Part shown: piece by piece, positions 1-8,739 of the stretch | Position numbering within the stretch: position 1 is the first letter of the stretch | Layout of the letters: the number at the start of each line of letters is the position of its first letter | Origin: Halorussus salinisoli | GTDB lineage: Archaea; Halobacteriota; Halobacteria; Halobacteriales; Haladaptataceae | NCBI GenBank assembly: GCA_005239435.1 | Contig: ML241305.1 | Coordinates: 643,289-707,288, forward strand | Length of the DNA stretch: 64,000 bases | Direction of reading: 5' to 3' | Notes under the pieces: generated by a model | What the model saw: only the letters and a program-made list of their open reading frames with translations | What the model was told of the DNA's origin: nothing | Database searches by the model: none | Made by a program: the position numbers and the translations under genes

Positions 1-507
1 CTCGCGCTTTCGCTCGATGGGGTTGTCGGGGAGCGACGACGAGACGCCACACTCCTCGCCGAGCGCGGTCAGGACGCCGAGCGCGGTGGTGGTTCCGCCC
101 GGAATCGTCTCGGCGACGAGGAGTTCTCGGTCGGGAATCTGTCGTCCGAACTCCCGGGCGGCGGCGAAGGCTCCGGGCGCGGTCGGCACGGGGTCGGACT
201 CCCGAACGTCCTCGCCGGGTCGCGCGCCCACGGTGACGGTCGGCGCGGCGGTGGGTTCGGCGAGTCCGGCGTCCACCACGGTCGTCTCGAAGTCGGCGAG
301 TTCGCGGACCGCGCGGGTCACGACCGCCGGAGTCGGGCATCCTGACGGACTGACCGGCACGACGGGCGCGCGGACCGGTTGGCCGTATTCGAGGATCTCG
401 GCGTCGGCGCTCGGCGTGTGGACCATCGCTTCCGGGTCGGCCCCGGCGGCGCTCAGCCCCTCTATTTCGGCGGTTCGGGTCGTCCCGGCGAAGACGACGA
501 GTCTCAC
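1..507 (-). CDS. cobT: CobT-like nicotinate-nucleotide--dimethylbenzimidazole phosphoribosyltransferase, partial
   Basis: About 169 N-terminal residues are present; the 3' end lies beyond the window. The protein begins [20 protein letters not shown] and carries a PSGCPTP segment and a [18 protein letters not shown] segment, typical of the archaeal CobT/UPF0284 group. The family activates the lower-ligand base for cobalamin by transferring phosphoribose from nicotinate mononucleotide. The GTG start overlaps the upstream cobY stop by 4 bases, so translation is probably coupled. It is the last visible gene of a five-gene cobalamin operon. Assignment rests on the N-terminal half and operon context. 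Confidence 0.85.
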   Translation of the reverse strand, partial: MRLVVFAGTTRTAEIEGLSAAGADPEAMVHTPSADAEILEYGQPVRAPVVPVSPSGCPTPAVVTRAVRELADFETTVVDAGLAEPTAAPTVTVGARPGEDVRESDPVPTAPGAFAAAREFGRQIPDRELLVAETIPGGTTTALGVLTALGEECGVSSSLPDNPIERKRE

Positions 508-1094
508 AGCAGACCCTCCGCGAGGTCGGCGTCCGAGAGTCGATTCACGTTCACGGCCAGTCGTGCGTCGTAGGTTTCGTACATGGTTTCGGTGTCGGTT
601 TCGGCGACGACGTTGACCCCGGTCGGGGCGAGTTCCCGGCCGTCGCGCTCGAAGGCGGTGTCGATACTCGCGCCGAGCGCGCGCTTGAGTGCGGCCGGGA
701 CGCAGACGGTCAGCGACGGCGGTTCGCGGCCGGGTGCGTCGTCAGGGTCGTCGTAGGCGTCGAGGACCGCGTTCAGCGCGTCGGCGTCGAGGAGGGGCAG
801 GTCGGCCGCGACCGTCAGAACCGGGGATTCGACCTCGGCGAGTGCGGCCTGCAAGTCCTCGACGTAGCCCTCGCCGGGCGTCTCGACGGTGGTGAGGGAG
901 CCGCGCTCCTCGGCGAATTCGCGGGTCTCGGGCGCGTGCGGCGAGACGACCGCGTGGGCGGTCTCGACTCGACTCTCGGCGAGCGCGTCGGCGACTCGGG
1001 CGACCATCGGGCGCTCGCCCACCTCGAAGAGGGGTTTCTCGGTCTCGCAGTCGAGACGCGTGCCCCGGCCGCCGCACATCACGAGAGCGTCCAC
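504..1094 (-). CDS. cobY: Adenosylcobinamide-phosphate guanylyltransferase CobY
   Basis: 196 residues from a GTG start. The N-terminus [15 protein letters not shown] is the nucleotidyltransferase signature GGxGTR, followed by [13 protein letters not shown], where the conserved EKPL lysine sits. In archaea CobY replaces the bacterial bifunctional CobU and makes adenosylcobinamide-GDP from GTP and adenosylcobinamide phosphate. The start overlaps the cobS end by 16 bases and the stop overlaps cobT by 4. A longer reading of the same frame continues upstream into the cobS region but encodes only low-complexity Arg/Gly sequence, so the GTG next to the signature motif was chosen. Confidence 0.9.
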   Translation of the reverse strand: MDALVMCGGRGTRLDCETEKPLFEVGERPMVARVADALAESRVETAHAVVSPHAPETREFAEERGSLTTVETPGEGYVEDLQAALAEVESPVLTVAADLPLLDADALNAVLDAYDDPDDAPGREPPSLTVCVPAALKRALGASIDTAFERDGRELAPTGVNVVAETDTETMYETYDARLAVNVNRLSDADLAEGLL

Positions 1095-1825
1095 GCGACC
1101 ACCCCCACGTGCAGGCCCGCGAGTCGGGCGAGTTCGTTCGTCGCGCCGAAGACGTCGCCGTTGACGCCGCCGAGGTTCCGCTCGGCCCACGACAGGAGCG
1201 CGAGCGCGACGGCGACTGCTCCGGCGAGGACGGCGACCGCCGGGACGCCGAGCAGGACGATCGGGGCCGCGACGAGCGCCGGAGCGGCGAGTTCGGTCGG
1301 CGCGTTGTCGGTGAACGCAGAGCCGAGTCCCTCGAAGGCGGGGTCGCCGAGGCAGGCCAGCGCGGCCATCCCGACCTTCGCGCCGACCTCCGCGGCGACG
1401 ACGACCGCGACCGCCGCCACCGGAGGCAGTCGGGCCAGCGCCAGCGCGGCCAGCGCGAGTCCCGCGAGGACGAGACCGAGCGCCAGCACCGCGCCGACGC
1501 CGACCTCGGTGTCCTTCAGCACCGCCCGGCGGTCGTCGGGGTCGCCGTGGACCACCGCGGCGTCGCCGAGGTCCGCCACCCCGTCGGCGTGGTTGATTCC
1601 GGTGACTGCGTAGAGCGCGAGCAGGTAGCCGAACGCGGCGGTCGGGTCCGGAATCGGCCGGAGTTCCGCGGCGACCAGCGGAAGCGCGGCCAGTACGCCC
1701 ACGACCCATCCCGCCAGCGGAAACGCCGCCGGGGTCTCGCGGAAGGCGGTCCACGCCGCCTCGCTCCGGCCGGTCGGAATCCGGGTGAGGAAGCCGAGCG
1801 CACCCTTCGTCGCGGTCAGAGCCAC
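1079..1825 (-). CDS. cobS: Adenosylcobinamide-GDP ribazoletransferase (cobalamin synthase)
   Basis: 248 residues, an integral membrane protein. The N-terminus ALGFLTRIPTG, then GINHADGVADLGDA with the Asp-rich metal/phosphate-binding region and a late GGVNGDVFGATNEL motif, are hallmarks of CobS. It joins adenosylcobinamide-GDP and alpha-ribazole (phosphate) in the membrane. About six hydrophobic segments are visible. GTG start; the gene overlaps cbiB by 10 bases and cobY by 16, consistent with a single transcript. Confidence 0.93.
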   Translation of the reverse strand: MALTATKGALGFLTRIPTGRSEAAWTAFRETPAAFPLAGWVVGVLAALPLVAAELRPIPDPTAAFGYLLALYAVTGINHADGVADLGDAAVVHGDPDDRRAVLKDTEVGVGAVLALGLVLAGLALAALALARLPPVAAVAVVVAAEVGAKVGMAALACLGDPAFEGLGSAFTDNAPTELAAPALVAAPIVLLGVPAVAVLAGAVAVALALLSWAERNLGGVNGDVFGATNELARLAGLHVGVVAWTLS

Positions 1826-2835
1826 GCGACCACCTCCGAGGCGACCGCCGGCGCAACTCCCGCACCGAGGCCCGCGACGGCCAACGACAGTACGCCCGCA
1901 ACCGCGAACGACAGCACGCCCGCGACGGAGACGACTCGGATCCCGGCCCGCGAGGTCTCGACCGAGGGGAGCGCGGCGTCGGGGTTCAGCACGTAGACGC
2001 CCGGTTTCTCGAAGCGCGCGTCGAGGGCGGCCGCCAGCGTCGCCATCGGCCACCCGGAGTTGGGCGAGGGCGGAGCGTCGGCCCACCGGCGTCCCGCCGA
2101 CAGCGACCCGAGGCGGCGGCGCGAGCTCGCGCCCGGGACGAGCGCGGCGAGCGCGAGCAGAACCGCACTCGCGCGTGCCGGAACCCACATTACGATGTCG
2201 TCGAGGCGGGCGCTCGCGGTGCCGTGAGGGTTGTCGGGGTAGCCGAGCATCGAGTCGAGGGTGTTGACCGCCTTCACCCACGCGGCGGCCCCGGCGGCCA
2301 GCGAGAGCGAGACGGGCGAGAGGAACGCGAACGCGAGCAGCGCCGCCACCACGCCGTCGGCGAGGTTCTCGGCCGCGCTCTCGACCGCGGCGCTCCGGAC
2401 CTCGCCCGCCGAGAGGTCGGCGGCGTCCCGGCCGGCCAGCCACCGAAGTCGCTCGCGGGCGGTCGGCAGGTCGGTCTCGGTCGCGGCGACCACCTCGGCG
2501 GCCGTCTCCGAGAGCATCCGGAGACTGGTCGTGGCGAAAACCACGAGTCCGGCCGCGACGACGCCAGCGACGAGGTCGAGTCTGGTCGCGAGTTCGACCG
2601 GGAGCGCGACCGCCGCGGCCGCGAGCAGGGGGAGCGCGACGGCGACGGCTACGCCCGCGAGTCGGGGCCGGGACCACTCCCGGTCGAAGGCGGCGACCAG
2701 CGACCCGAACCACGCGACGGGGTGGAGGTTTCGAGGTGGCTCTGCGACCGCGGCGTCGAGCAGGAGCGCGAGCGCGATAGCGACCGCCGGAGGCGCACCA
2801 CCGGCGGTCGCTCCGACCGCGCTGGCCGGGGTCAT
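1816..2835 (-). CDS. cbiB: Adenosylcobinamide-phosphate synthase CbiB
   Basis: 339 residues, a multi-pass membrane protein of the CbiB/CobD family, which attaches aminopropanol phosphate to adenosylcobyric acid. Diagnostic segments are LLLDAAVAEPPRNLHPVAWFG near the N-terminus, SAAVESAAENLADGVV, and the KAVNTLDSMLGY motif near residue 210. The ATG lies in the 4-base overlap with the stop of the upstream HAD gene. It supplies the substrate consumed by CobY downstream in the operon. Confidence 0.93.
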   Translation of the reverse strand: MTPASAVGATAGGAPPAVAIALALLLDAAVAEPPRNLHPVAWFGSLVAAFDREWSRPRLAGVAVAVALPLLAAAAVALPVELATRLDLVAGVVAAGLVVFATTSLRMLSETAAEVVAATETDLPTARERLRWLAGRDAADLSAGEVRSAAVESAAENLADGVVAALLAFAFLSPVSLSLAAGAAAWVKAVNTLDSMLGYPDNPHGTASARLDDIVMWVPARASAVLLALAALVPGASSRRRLGSLSAGRRWADAPPSPNSGWPMATLAAALDARFEKPGVYVLNPDAALPSVETSRAGIRVVSVAGVLSFAVAGVLSLAVAGLGAGVAPAVASEVVAWL

Positions 2836-3455
2836 CGCCGACCCTCCAGCCAGTCGGGGAACTCGGTCAGGGGAACGTCCGACAGCAGGACCGCAGTTCC
2901 GCCGCAGTCCGCGACGGCCCCGTCGGTTCGCGGGTCGTCGCCGACGTGGACGAGTTCCGAGACGGGGACGCCGAGTCGGTCGGCGCAGGTCTCGAACGCC
3001 CGGGCGTCGGGCTTGCGCCACCCGCAGGCGACGCTGGTGACGATGGCGTCGAAGCGCTCGCGGTCGAGGTCCGAGCGGACGAGGGCTTTCCGGGCGAGTT
3101 GCGGCACCGCGCAGTTCGAGAGGACGGCGACGGGACCGCGCTCGCTCGCGGCTTCGACGGCTTCGAGTGCGCCCTCCCGGGTTTCGACCTCGGGGTCGAA
3201 CGCCGAGACGACCGCCCGACGGGCGGCGTTGCCGGGCGCATCGACGCCGCTGCTGGCGAGCGCGGCGCTGACGTGGGCCATCAGCGGGACCTCCGCGCCC
3301 TCGGGCGCGTCGATGTGCGGTTCGCGGTAGGCCTCGGCCCAGTCGTCGGGCACCGCCACGTCGCGCTCCCGGAGTTCCGCGGCGACGGCGCTGGCGGGGT
3401 CGTCGGGTCGGTCGGCCGCGACGAGGGTTCCGAACAGGTCGAACGATACTGCCAC
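2832..3455 (-). CDS. HAD-family hydrolase, first gene of cobalamin operon
   Basis: 207 residues. HAD motif I is FDLFGTLV (nucleophile Asp near residue 8), motif II VLSNCA, motif III lysine in GWRKPDARAF, and motif IV HVGDDPRTDGA. These are complete, so an active phosphatase is expected. The chosen GTG start begins just before motif I; an in-frame ATG at 3542 would add 29 residues of unremarkable sequence. The stop overlaps cbiB by 4 bases. The family's specificity cannot be read from sequence, but the position suggests dephosphorylation of a cobalamin intermediate such as alpha-ribazole phosphate; this is inference. Confidence 0.8.
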   Translation of the reverse strand: MAVSFDLFGTLVAADRPDDPASAVAAELRERDVAVPDDWAEAYREPHIDAPEGAEVPLMAHVSAALASSGVDAPGNAARRAVVSAFDPEVETREGALEAVEAASERGPVAVLSNCAVPQLARKALVRSDLDRERFDAIVTSVACGWRKPDARAFETCADRLGVPVSELVHVGDDPRTDGAVADCGGTAVLLSDVPLTEFPDWLEGRR

Positions 3456-3664
3456 TACGTCGTGGTTAGTGCAAACGGACTTGAATCGGTCGGACCTACG
3501 GTTATGGAGTTGCTTTTTCAATTCTTTAGGCAATGTCTTCATTTGCTAAGGTTTTGTACATGTTTCCAATAGCGTGGTCGTTTCCGATAGCGTGGACGGG
3601 ATTTCTGGCCCAGAAGTGGAGAAGGTCGAGATACTCGAACCGAGCGACGGAGTAAGACGGGCTG

Positions 3665-3840
3665 AGAAGCTAGCTTCAGGCTTGAGCAACGGAGTCTCCG
3701 CGACTGCACAGCACGGCGACCGCCCCGCACCGCGAGAGCCTCGAACCTCCCCGACCTCGTCGGCCGCACGAGGCGGCCTCCTCCCTCGCGCGGTCGAGCG
3801 CGGCGCGCAGTTCTGCGCGCCGCGCCAGCACGCGCCGGGA
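3665..3840 (+). repeat. Dispersed intergenic repeat, copy A
   Basis: This non-coding block shares both ends with the blocks at 17524-17900 and 40854-41080. The left end carries AGCTAGCT and the right end a GC-rich segment ending ...CCAGCACGCGCCGG. A strong hairpin lies at 3798-3825, with 13-base arms around a TT spacer. The interior carries no convincing reading frame. It fills the gap between the cobalamin operon and the M24 gene (3456-3898). Confidence 0.6.
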
Positions 3841-3898
3841 TGAAAGACAGCCAGAGCGCTCCGGGGAGAAAAGTCGATGAGTCCAAAACGACGAATCG

Positions 3899-5101
3899 CT
3901 ACTCGACGCTGATGATGTTCGACTCCAGGTCCCGCGGGAAGTAGGTCAGCCAGTCCACGCCCTCCTCCGTGACCGCGATGGTATCGGAGTGGCGATAGCC
4001 GTACTCGTCGGTGTAGATGCCCGGTTCGATGGTGTAGATGTGGCCGGGTTCCATCTCGGCGTCTCGCTCCTCGCGGCCGTCTTGCTCCTCGCAGTGGTCG
4101 GTCCACCCGCGGTCGATGTACGGCGGTTCGTGCGCGCCGAGACCGATGTTGTGGCCGACGTGGTGCTGGGCGAGGTCCGAGACGCCCTGCTCCTCGAAGT
4201 AGTCCCAGACCTGTTCGTCCACGTAGGACAACTCGACGTCCGGGCCGAGCGCGTCGATGGCGATGGTCTGGGCCTCCAGCATGAGTTCGAAGTAGTGGGC
4301 CTGCTCGTCGGTGGGTTCGCCGAGGAACATGGTGCGCTCCAGTTCGGAGTGATAGCCGTCCACGTTGGCGCTCGCGCCCGTGACCAGCACGTCGCCCTCC
4401 TGCAAGCGCCGGTTGGCGGTGTGGCCGTGGGGCAGGGCGGTCTGCTCGCCCGTGATGAACCCCGCCATCGCGGGACCGTCGGCGCGGGTGCGCGGGACGT
4501 ACTCGTCGCCCAGCGTGTCGAGCATCGCCCGCGAGGCCTCCATCGACGCGCGCTGGCTCACCGTCGCGGGGTGTTCGCCGACCTCGGTGAAGTCCGCGAG
4601 GTAGCGATGCGCGAGGTTGCCCCACCGCGCCGACTCGCGGACCAACTCGACCTCCACGTCGGACTTGGCCCACCGCATCCGGTCTATCCAACTCTGGGTC
4701 TCGACCTCCACGAACTCCGAGAGTTGCGGCCCCTCGTAGCCCATCACGCCGGGCGCGCCGTCGGTGTCGGTGGCGACCGACTCGACGCCGAGGTCCGAGA
4801 GCATCGACGCCGCGGTCTCGATTGGCTTCCCGCCGGGGTAGTCGAAGTAGTGACGCACCCCGTCGATGTGGGGGTTGCGCTCGACGCGCTCGACTTCGAG
4901 ACGAGGCACCGTAATCTCGACTCTGTCGTCGGTCACGGCGAGGACGACCGGGCGCTCGGTCTGGATGTGGTCGAAGCCGGTCAGATACTCGATGCTGGTC
5001 GCGCCGAACCAGACTCCCGCGTCCGCGCCGGCGTCCGCGATTCGACCACGGACGGCGGCGAGTCGGTCCCGAAACTCGGTGTCAGGTACTCGCGTCGGCA
5101 T
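3899..5101 (-). CDS. M24 (pita-bread fold) Xaa-Pro dipeptidase/creatinase-like protein
   Basis: 401 residues from ATG. The N-terminal creatinase-type domain (1-130) contains TSIEYLTGFDH; the C-terminal pita-bread domain has ALPHGHTAN, HHVGHNIGLGAHEPP and YTIEPGIYT. Several of the metal ligands of classical M24 peptidases appear changed: the usual DAG is VTGA, the SDxxRT aspartate is Glu in HSELERT, and the last RxED glutamate is replaced in YRHSDT. It may therefore be metal-independent, as creatinase is, or use altered metal chemistry. It is transcribed alone, with a TATA-like ATATTTAA about 30 bases upstream. Confidence 0.8.
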   Translation of the reverse strand: MPTRVPDTEFRDRLAAVRGRIADAGADAGVWFGATSIEYLTGFDHIQTERPVVLAVTDDRVEITVPRLEVERVERNPHIDGVRHYFDYPGGKPIETAASMLSDLGVESVATDTDGAPGVMGYEGPQLSEFVEVETQSWIDRMRWAKSDVEVELVRESARWGNLAHRYLADFTEVGEHPATVSQRASMEASRAMLDTLGDEYVPRTRADGPAMAGFITGEQTALPHGHTANRRLQEGDVLVTGASANVDGYHSELERTMFLGEPTDEQAHYFELMLEAQTIAIDALGPDVELSYVDEQVWDYFEEQGVSDLAQHHVGHNIGLGAHEPPYIDRGWTDHCEEQDGREERDAEMEPGHIYTIEPGIYTDEYGYRHSDTIAVTEEGVDWLTYFPRDLESNIISVE

Positions 5102-5136
5102 ATGCGCCGAACCACGCAACCCGCCGGGTTAAATAT

Positions 5137-5204
5137 TGACGTGTGGGCAAGACGGATACTGACGTGTGGGGGAGACGGATATCGACGTGTGGGTGAAGAC
5201 GATG
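5137..5204 (+). repeat. Three 23-base direct repeats upstream of the M24 gene promoter
   Basis: Three consecutive units begin at 5137, 5160 and 5183, each starting YGACGTGTGGG and followed by GACGGATA-like sequence; the third is slightly diverged. They lie directly upstream of the TATA-like box of the M24 gene and within the divergent promoter shared with the lipoprotein gene at 5376. A regulatory direct-repeat site is possible. Confidence 0.55.
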
Positions 5205-5375
5205 ACGACGGAGTCGCGACCCGACTGCTGGGCGGTCCGAAACGGTTGGACACGACGTGGTTCGTGACCGACGATATCTGTCCCGGGGGAGAACAGTTCA
5301 GAAGGTCAGTAACAGCTGGTTTCGGTGGTTTCGGCCCTCCGAAAGAACTTTCCGCCACCGACGGAAGGCGTGGAC

Positions 5376-7634
5376 ATGAACCGAGAACGGGGTAACGCCG
5401 GGGCGTCTCGTCACGGACCCGACCCTGTAAGAACGAGCGCGGGCCGTGATGGACCGGATATCGACACCTCCGCGTCCGACGCGGACCGCTCGGCGGTAAC
5501 CCGCCGGACCGTCCTCGGGGCGCTCGCCGGGACCGGAGTTACCTCGCTAGCGGGCTGTTCGCTCCTCGAAGCCGAGTCAGACGGCGACACGACGGCCGTC
5601 GACGATGGGATGGCACGCGAGTTGGCGGTGCAGTTCGCACCGACGCTGTACTTCGACGAGGACGAGCGGTGGTTCCCGACGGACCCGCGACCGTACGAGT
5701 CCGAGCGAGACGGCGAAACCGTCGTCGACGGCTTCGACGCGCTCGACGGATACACGGACCGCCACGAAATCGGCGAGACGCCGCCGGACCCGACGGTGTT
5801 CTATCACGTCGTCCAGTACGAGAACTCCTCGTTGGCCGTCGTCCAGTACTGGTCCTACTCGGTGTTCGACCAGTTCACGACGAACTTCCACTGGCACGAC
5901 TGGGAGGTGCTACACGTGTTCGTCGACACCGAGAACTGGAGTTCCTCGGGCAACGAGACGGAGTCCGACGATATCGACGCCGTAGAGCCACAACTCTACG
6001 TGGCTAGCTCCCACTCCCGGAAGGTACCGAACAACGAGTTCCTCGACCCCGACCGGGAGCAGGTACCGCGCATCCTCACGGAACTGGGGTCGCATTCGAG
6101 CGCGCTGTCGGTCAACGACAAGCGCGACCAGTTCCAGCGACTCCCCTCCGACGGCACGCTGGCCGACATCACCAACAGCGCCATCGAGAGTATCGAGGAC
6201 CTCGCCGAGATTCCCGTAGCCTACGGCCTCCCGCGCGACGAGGGTTCGCGGCTACCCTACGTCGTGCCGGAACTCGACGGCGTGCCGATTTACGAACACG
6301 AGCGACTCCCTTCCGTGGAACGGTCGGACCTGATCGACGAGGACCTGACCGTCAGGTCGTTCGACGACCTCGTTTCGCCGCCGACCGACCTGCCGGAGCG
6401 CGAGACGGGAGTGGTCTTCCAGTACACCGCCCGAGGCGAGGCCGAGTCGGACGTGGAGTACGAACTGATACCCTCCGGCAAACTCGAACACATCGACGGG
6501 TTCACCGGCCCGCAACTGAGTTTCGAGTTCACCGTTCCCGACTTCGCCGAGGACGCGGTCGCAGGCCACATCACGACGACGGGACAGCCGTGGGAGCAGC
6601 CACGCTACGACAACCCCGCAGCGGACATCTCGGAACCGAACCACCGCGCGTCGCTGGCCGACCGATACGACGTCGTCGGCGAGGGAGCCCCAGTCAACAA
6701 CGTCGTCGCTACCGTCACCGAGGCAATAACGTCGGACGACGCTCCCGAAGACGAGGGACTGACGACCGAAGACTCGACGGTCGAGGCGGTCGCACTACTG
6801 GAGAGCGAGCCGGAAGCAGTTCCGACCTTCGGCGGTATCGCGGTCGTTCAGGACGTTCCCGAAGGTGACCACCGATTGACGGTCAACGGGGCTGGCGTCG
6901 CTCCGCACAGCGAAACGGTGTCCGTCTCGACAGACGACGGCCCGACAGTAGCTGGCACCGAAGGTGAAATCCCGCTCGTCGCCCGCGAGAACGCGACGAA
7001 GCTCGAAGTCGATCCAGCGGGTGCCGACAGCAACCTCGCCAATCTCGCCGTCGAAGACGACTTCGCCGGTCGGCTGTACGACGCGCCGCTATCGGGCCCC
7101 GACGCCGTCTACGTCCACCGCGGCGGTGCCTACACGACGGAGGTCCGGGACGACGACGACGAGGTCGGCGCGTTCCGAGTCAATCCGGACGACGAGACAG
7201 GGGTCCGAATCGACGAGCCACGGACGGGGAAGGCATCGCTGGCGACGTTCCTCGCGGATATCGCCGAAGAGACGCGGGCCGAGGTTTCTGCGGTAGCAGA
7301 CGACGATGGCGACGATGACGGTGATGGCGGCGATGACGACGATACCGGAAACGGCGCGCGAGGCGGCGGCTCCGAGAACGCAGTTCGCGGTCTCGCGCAG
7401 GCGCTGGCCGCCGTCGCGGACGCCGCTCGACGCGCCGCCGAGCGTGCCGAGTCCGGCGACCGGGGAGAGACGGACAGGAGTCTCGAAACCGTCGAAACCC
7501 GTCTCGGACGGGTCGCCGACAGGCTGTCGGAAGCCAGCGGGGACCTCCCGGACGAGTTGTCCCGAGCGACCCAGCGACGACTGGGTCAGGCACGGCGTCG
7601 TTCGGAGCAGGCGCGCGAATCCGAGAAGCTCTGA
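5376..7634 (+). CDS. Large Tat-exported lipoprotein of unknown function
   Basis: 752 residues. A twin-arginine signal (TRRTVLGALAG, Arg 43-44) ends in a lipobox LAGC with Cys at 61, so it is predicted to be exported folded and lipid-anchored outside. Around residue 170 is NFHWHDWEVLHVFVD, reminiscent of the HDWE patch of NPP1-type proteins and of Vps62-like domains; this is a resemblance only. The middle is beta-rich, and near residue 645 there is a poly-Asp/Gly linker (DDDGDGGDDDD) followed by an Arg/Glu-rich helical tail. The ATG at 5376 was preferred because the preceding 17 residues are not signal-like. Function unknown. Confidence 0.85.
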   Translation: MNRERGNAGASRHGPDPVRTSAGRDGPDIDTSASDADRSAVTRRTVLGALAGTGVTSLAGCSLLEAESDGDTTAVDDGMARELAVQFAPTLYFDEDERWFPTDPRPYESERDGETVVDGFDALDGYTDRHEIGETPPDPTVFYHVVQYENSSLAVVQYWSYSVFDQFTTNFHWHDWEVLHVFVDTENWSSSGNETESDDIDAVEPQLYVASSHSRKVPNNEFLDPDREQVPRILTELGSHSSALSVNDKRDQFQRLPSDGTLADITNSAIESIEDLAEIPVAYGLPRDEGSRLPYVVPELDGVPIYEHERLPSVERSDLIDEDLTVRSFDDLVSPPTDLPERETGVVFQYTARGEAESDVEYELIPSGKLEHIDGFTGPQLSFEFTVPDFAEDAVAGHITTTGQPWEQPRYDNPAADISEPNHRASLADRYDVVGEGAPVNNVVATVTEAITSDDAPEDEGLTTEDSTVEAVALLESEPEAVPTFGGIAVVQDVPEGDHRLTVNGAGVAPHSETVSVSTDDGPTVAGTEGEIPLVARENATKLEVDPAGADSNLANLAVEDDFAGRLYDAPLSGPDAVYVHRGGAYTTEVRDDDDEVGAFRVNPDDETGVRIDEPRTGKASLATFLADIAEETRAEVSAVADDDGDDDGDGGDDDDTGNGARGGGSENAVRGLAQALAAVADAARRAAERAESGDRGETDRSLETVETRLGRVADRLSEASGDLPDELSRATQRRLGQARRRSEQARESEKL

Positions 7635-7727
7635 TCGTCGGACCGACTCGGCCGAGAGGACAACGACCGGTCGCGTTCTTCGTCCCGTATCGACGCCGTC
7701 GGCTTCGACGGAACTACCCCAGCGGCC

Positions 7728-8069
7728 TCAATTACGCGGTAGATTTAGGCCGATACGGAGCAGGACCGCGTAGACCGCGATTCCGAACCGGAAGAACAGA
7801 CCGAACATCACCGCGAACAGGAGGCCCAGTCCGAGCGCGGAGAGACTGGCGGCGAGCAGGCCGGTGTCGGCCCGCCACGTTTCGACCGCGACCGTCGCCA
7901 GCGACAGCAGTGCGCCGACCCCGGCCGCGACGTAGACTCCGAGCGAGAGACCGAGACCGACCCGCCGGTCCAGGACCTCGGTGGTCGCGCCGAGGTCGCG
8001 CGCGAGCCCGGCGTAGAAGCCGACCAGCGCCACGATGACCAGCGTGTCCGTGAAGAACGGCGTCGCCAT
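7728..8069 (-). CDS. Small integral membrane protein
   Basis: 113 residues with about three to four hydrophobic segments (near 8-25, 38-60, 70-92, 93-110) and a short acidic loop. No recognisable enzymatic motif. It lies alone between the lipoprotein gene and the divergent peroxiredoxin-like gene. The ATG at 8069 is the only well-placed start. I do not recognise the family. Confidence 0.7.
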   Translation of the reverse strand: MATPFFTDTLVIVALVGFYAGLARDLGATTEVLDRRVGLGLSLGVYVAAGVGALLSLATVAVETWRADTGLLAASLSALGLGLLFAVMFGLFFRFGIAVYAVLLRIGLNLPRN

Positions 8070-8159
8070 GGAAATCGCGTTCTCGTCCCCCCATCATAAA
8101 GCAGTCGGAACGTGGAATCCGGCGAAAATTTAAACGGGTGCCGGTGGAAAGGCGGGACG

Positions 8160-8693
8160 ATGGAAGACTCGGGTGGTCCGGCAGTCGGTTCGCGAGCCCC
8201 GGCGTTCACAGCGCCACTGGCGGCACCCGACGGGTCGGTGTCGGACGTGTCGCTGTCGTCGCTGCTCGCGGACGGTGCGGTCCTGCTGGTGTTCCAACCG
8301 ACGAACTTCGAGTTGGAAACGTTCGCCGAGCGCCACGCGCTCGGCACCTACGACTGGTTCACGGCCGACGACAGGGTTCGAGTCGTCGGTATCAATCGCG
8401 CCCGACCCCGGACCAACCGGGAGTTCGCGGACTACCTCGACGTGACCTACCCATTCTGCTCGGACCGCGACCTCTCGATAGCCGAGTCCTACGGCGTGAC
8501 CTACCGGGCGTTCGGAATCGCACCGCGGGCGCGCCGGGCCTGCTTCTTCGTGGACGAAGACGGCGTCGTGCGGTATCGGTGGGTCGCCGACCGCGACCGG
8601 AGCGGTAGTGCCCACCCCCAGATTCGGGACCTCTACGAAGTCGTGATGGACGTCCTCGGAAGGCCCGAACCGGAGAGTTTCGGGTTCGCGTGA
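8160..8693 (+). CDS. Peroxiredoxin-like thioredoxin-fold protein lacking the peroxidatic cysteine
   Basis: 177 residues with the AhpC/TSA layout: VGSRAPAFTAPLA at the N-terminus, a strand LLVFQPTNFELETFAERHAL where the peroxidatic PxxxTxxC would sit, VRVVGINRARPRTNREFADY, and a late RRACFFVDEDGVVRYRW. No Cys occurs in the PTNFELETF segment. The only cysteines are at FCSDRD and RRACFF, so normal peroxidase activity is doubtful. ATG follows a run of upstream Gly codons and a TTTAAA box about 30 bases before, consistent with leaderless transcription. Confidence 0.78.
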   Translation: MEDSGGPAVGSRAPAFTAPLAAPDGSVSDVSLSSLLADGAVLLVFQPTNFELETFAERHALGTYDWFTADDRVRVVGINRARPRTNREFADYLDVTYPFCSDRDLSIAESYGVTYRAFGIAPRARRACFFVDEDGVVRYRWVADRDRSGSAHPQIRDLYEVVMDVLGRPEPESFGFA

Positions 8694-8739
8694 ACTCGCC
8701 GAGACGACGCCATCGCAACGCTAACGTGACTGTTCTCCG

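Noticed and set aside
2224..3330. Long plus-strand open frame opposite cbiB and the HAD gene
   Set aside because: It is antisense to well-supported overlapping operon genes, and its translation is Arg/Gly/Ser-rich low-complexity sequence, as expected from GC-rich DNA read in the wrong frame.
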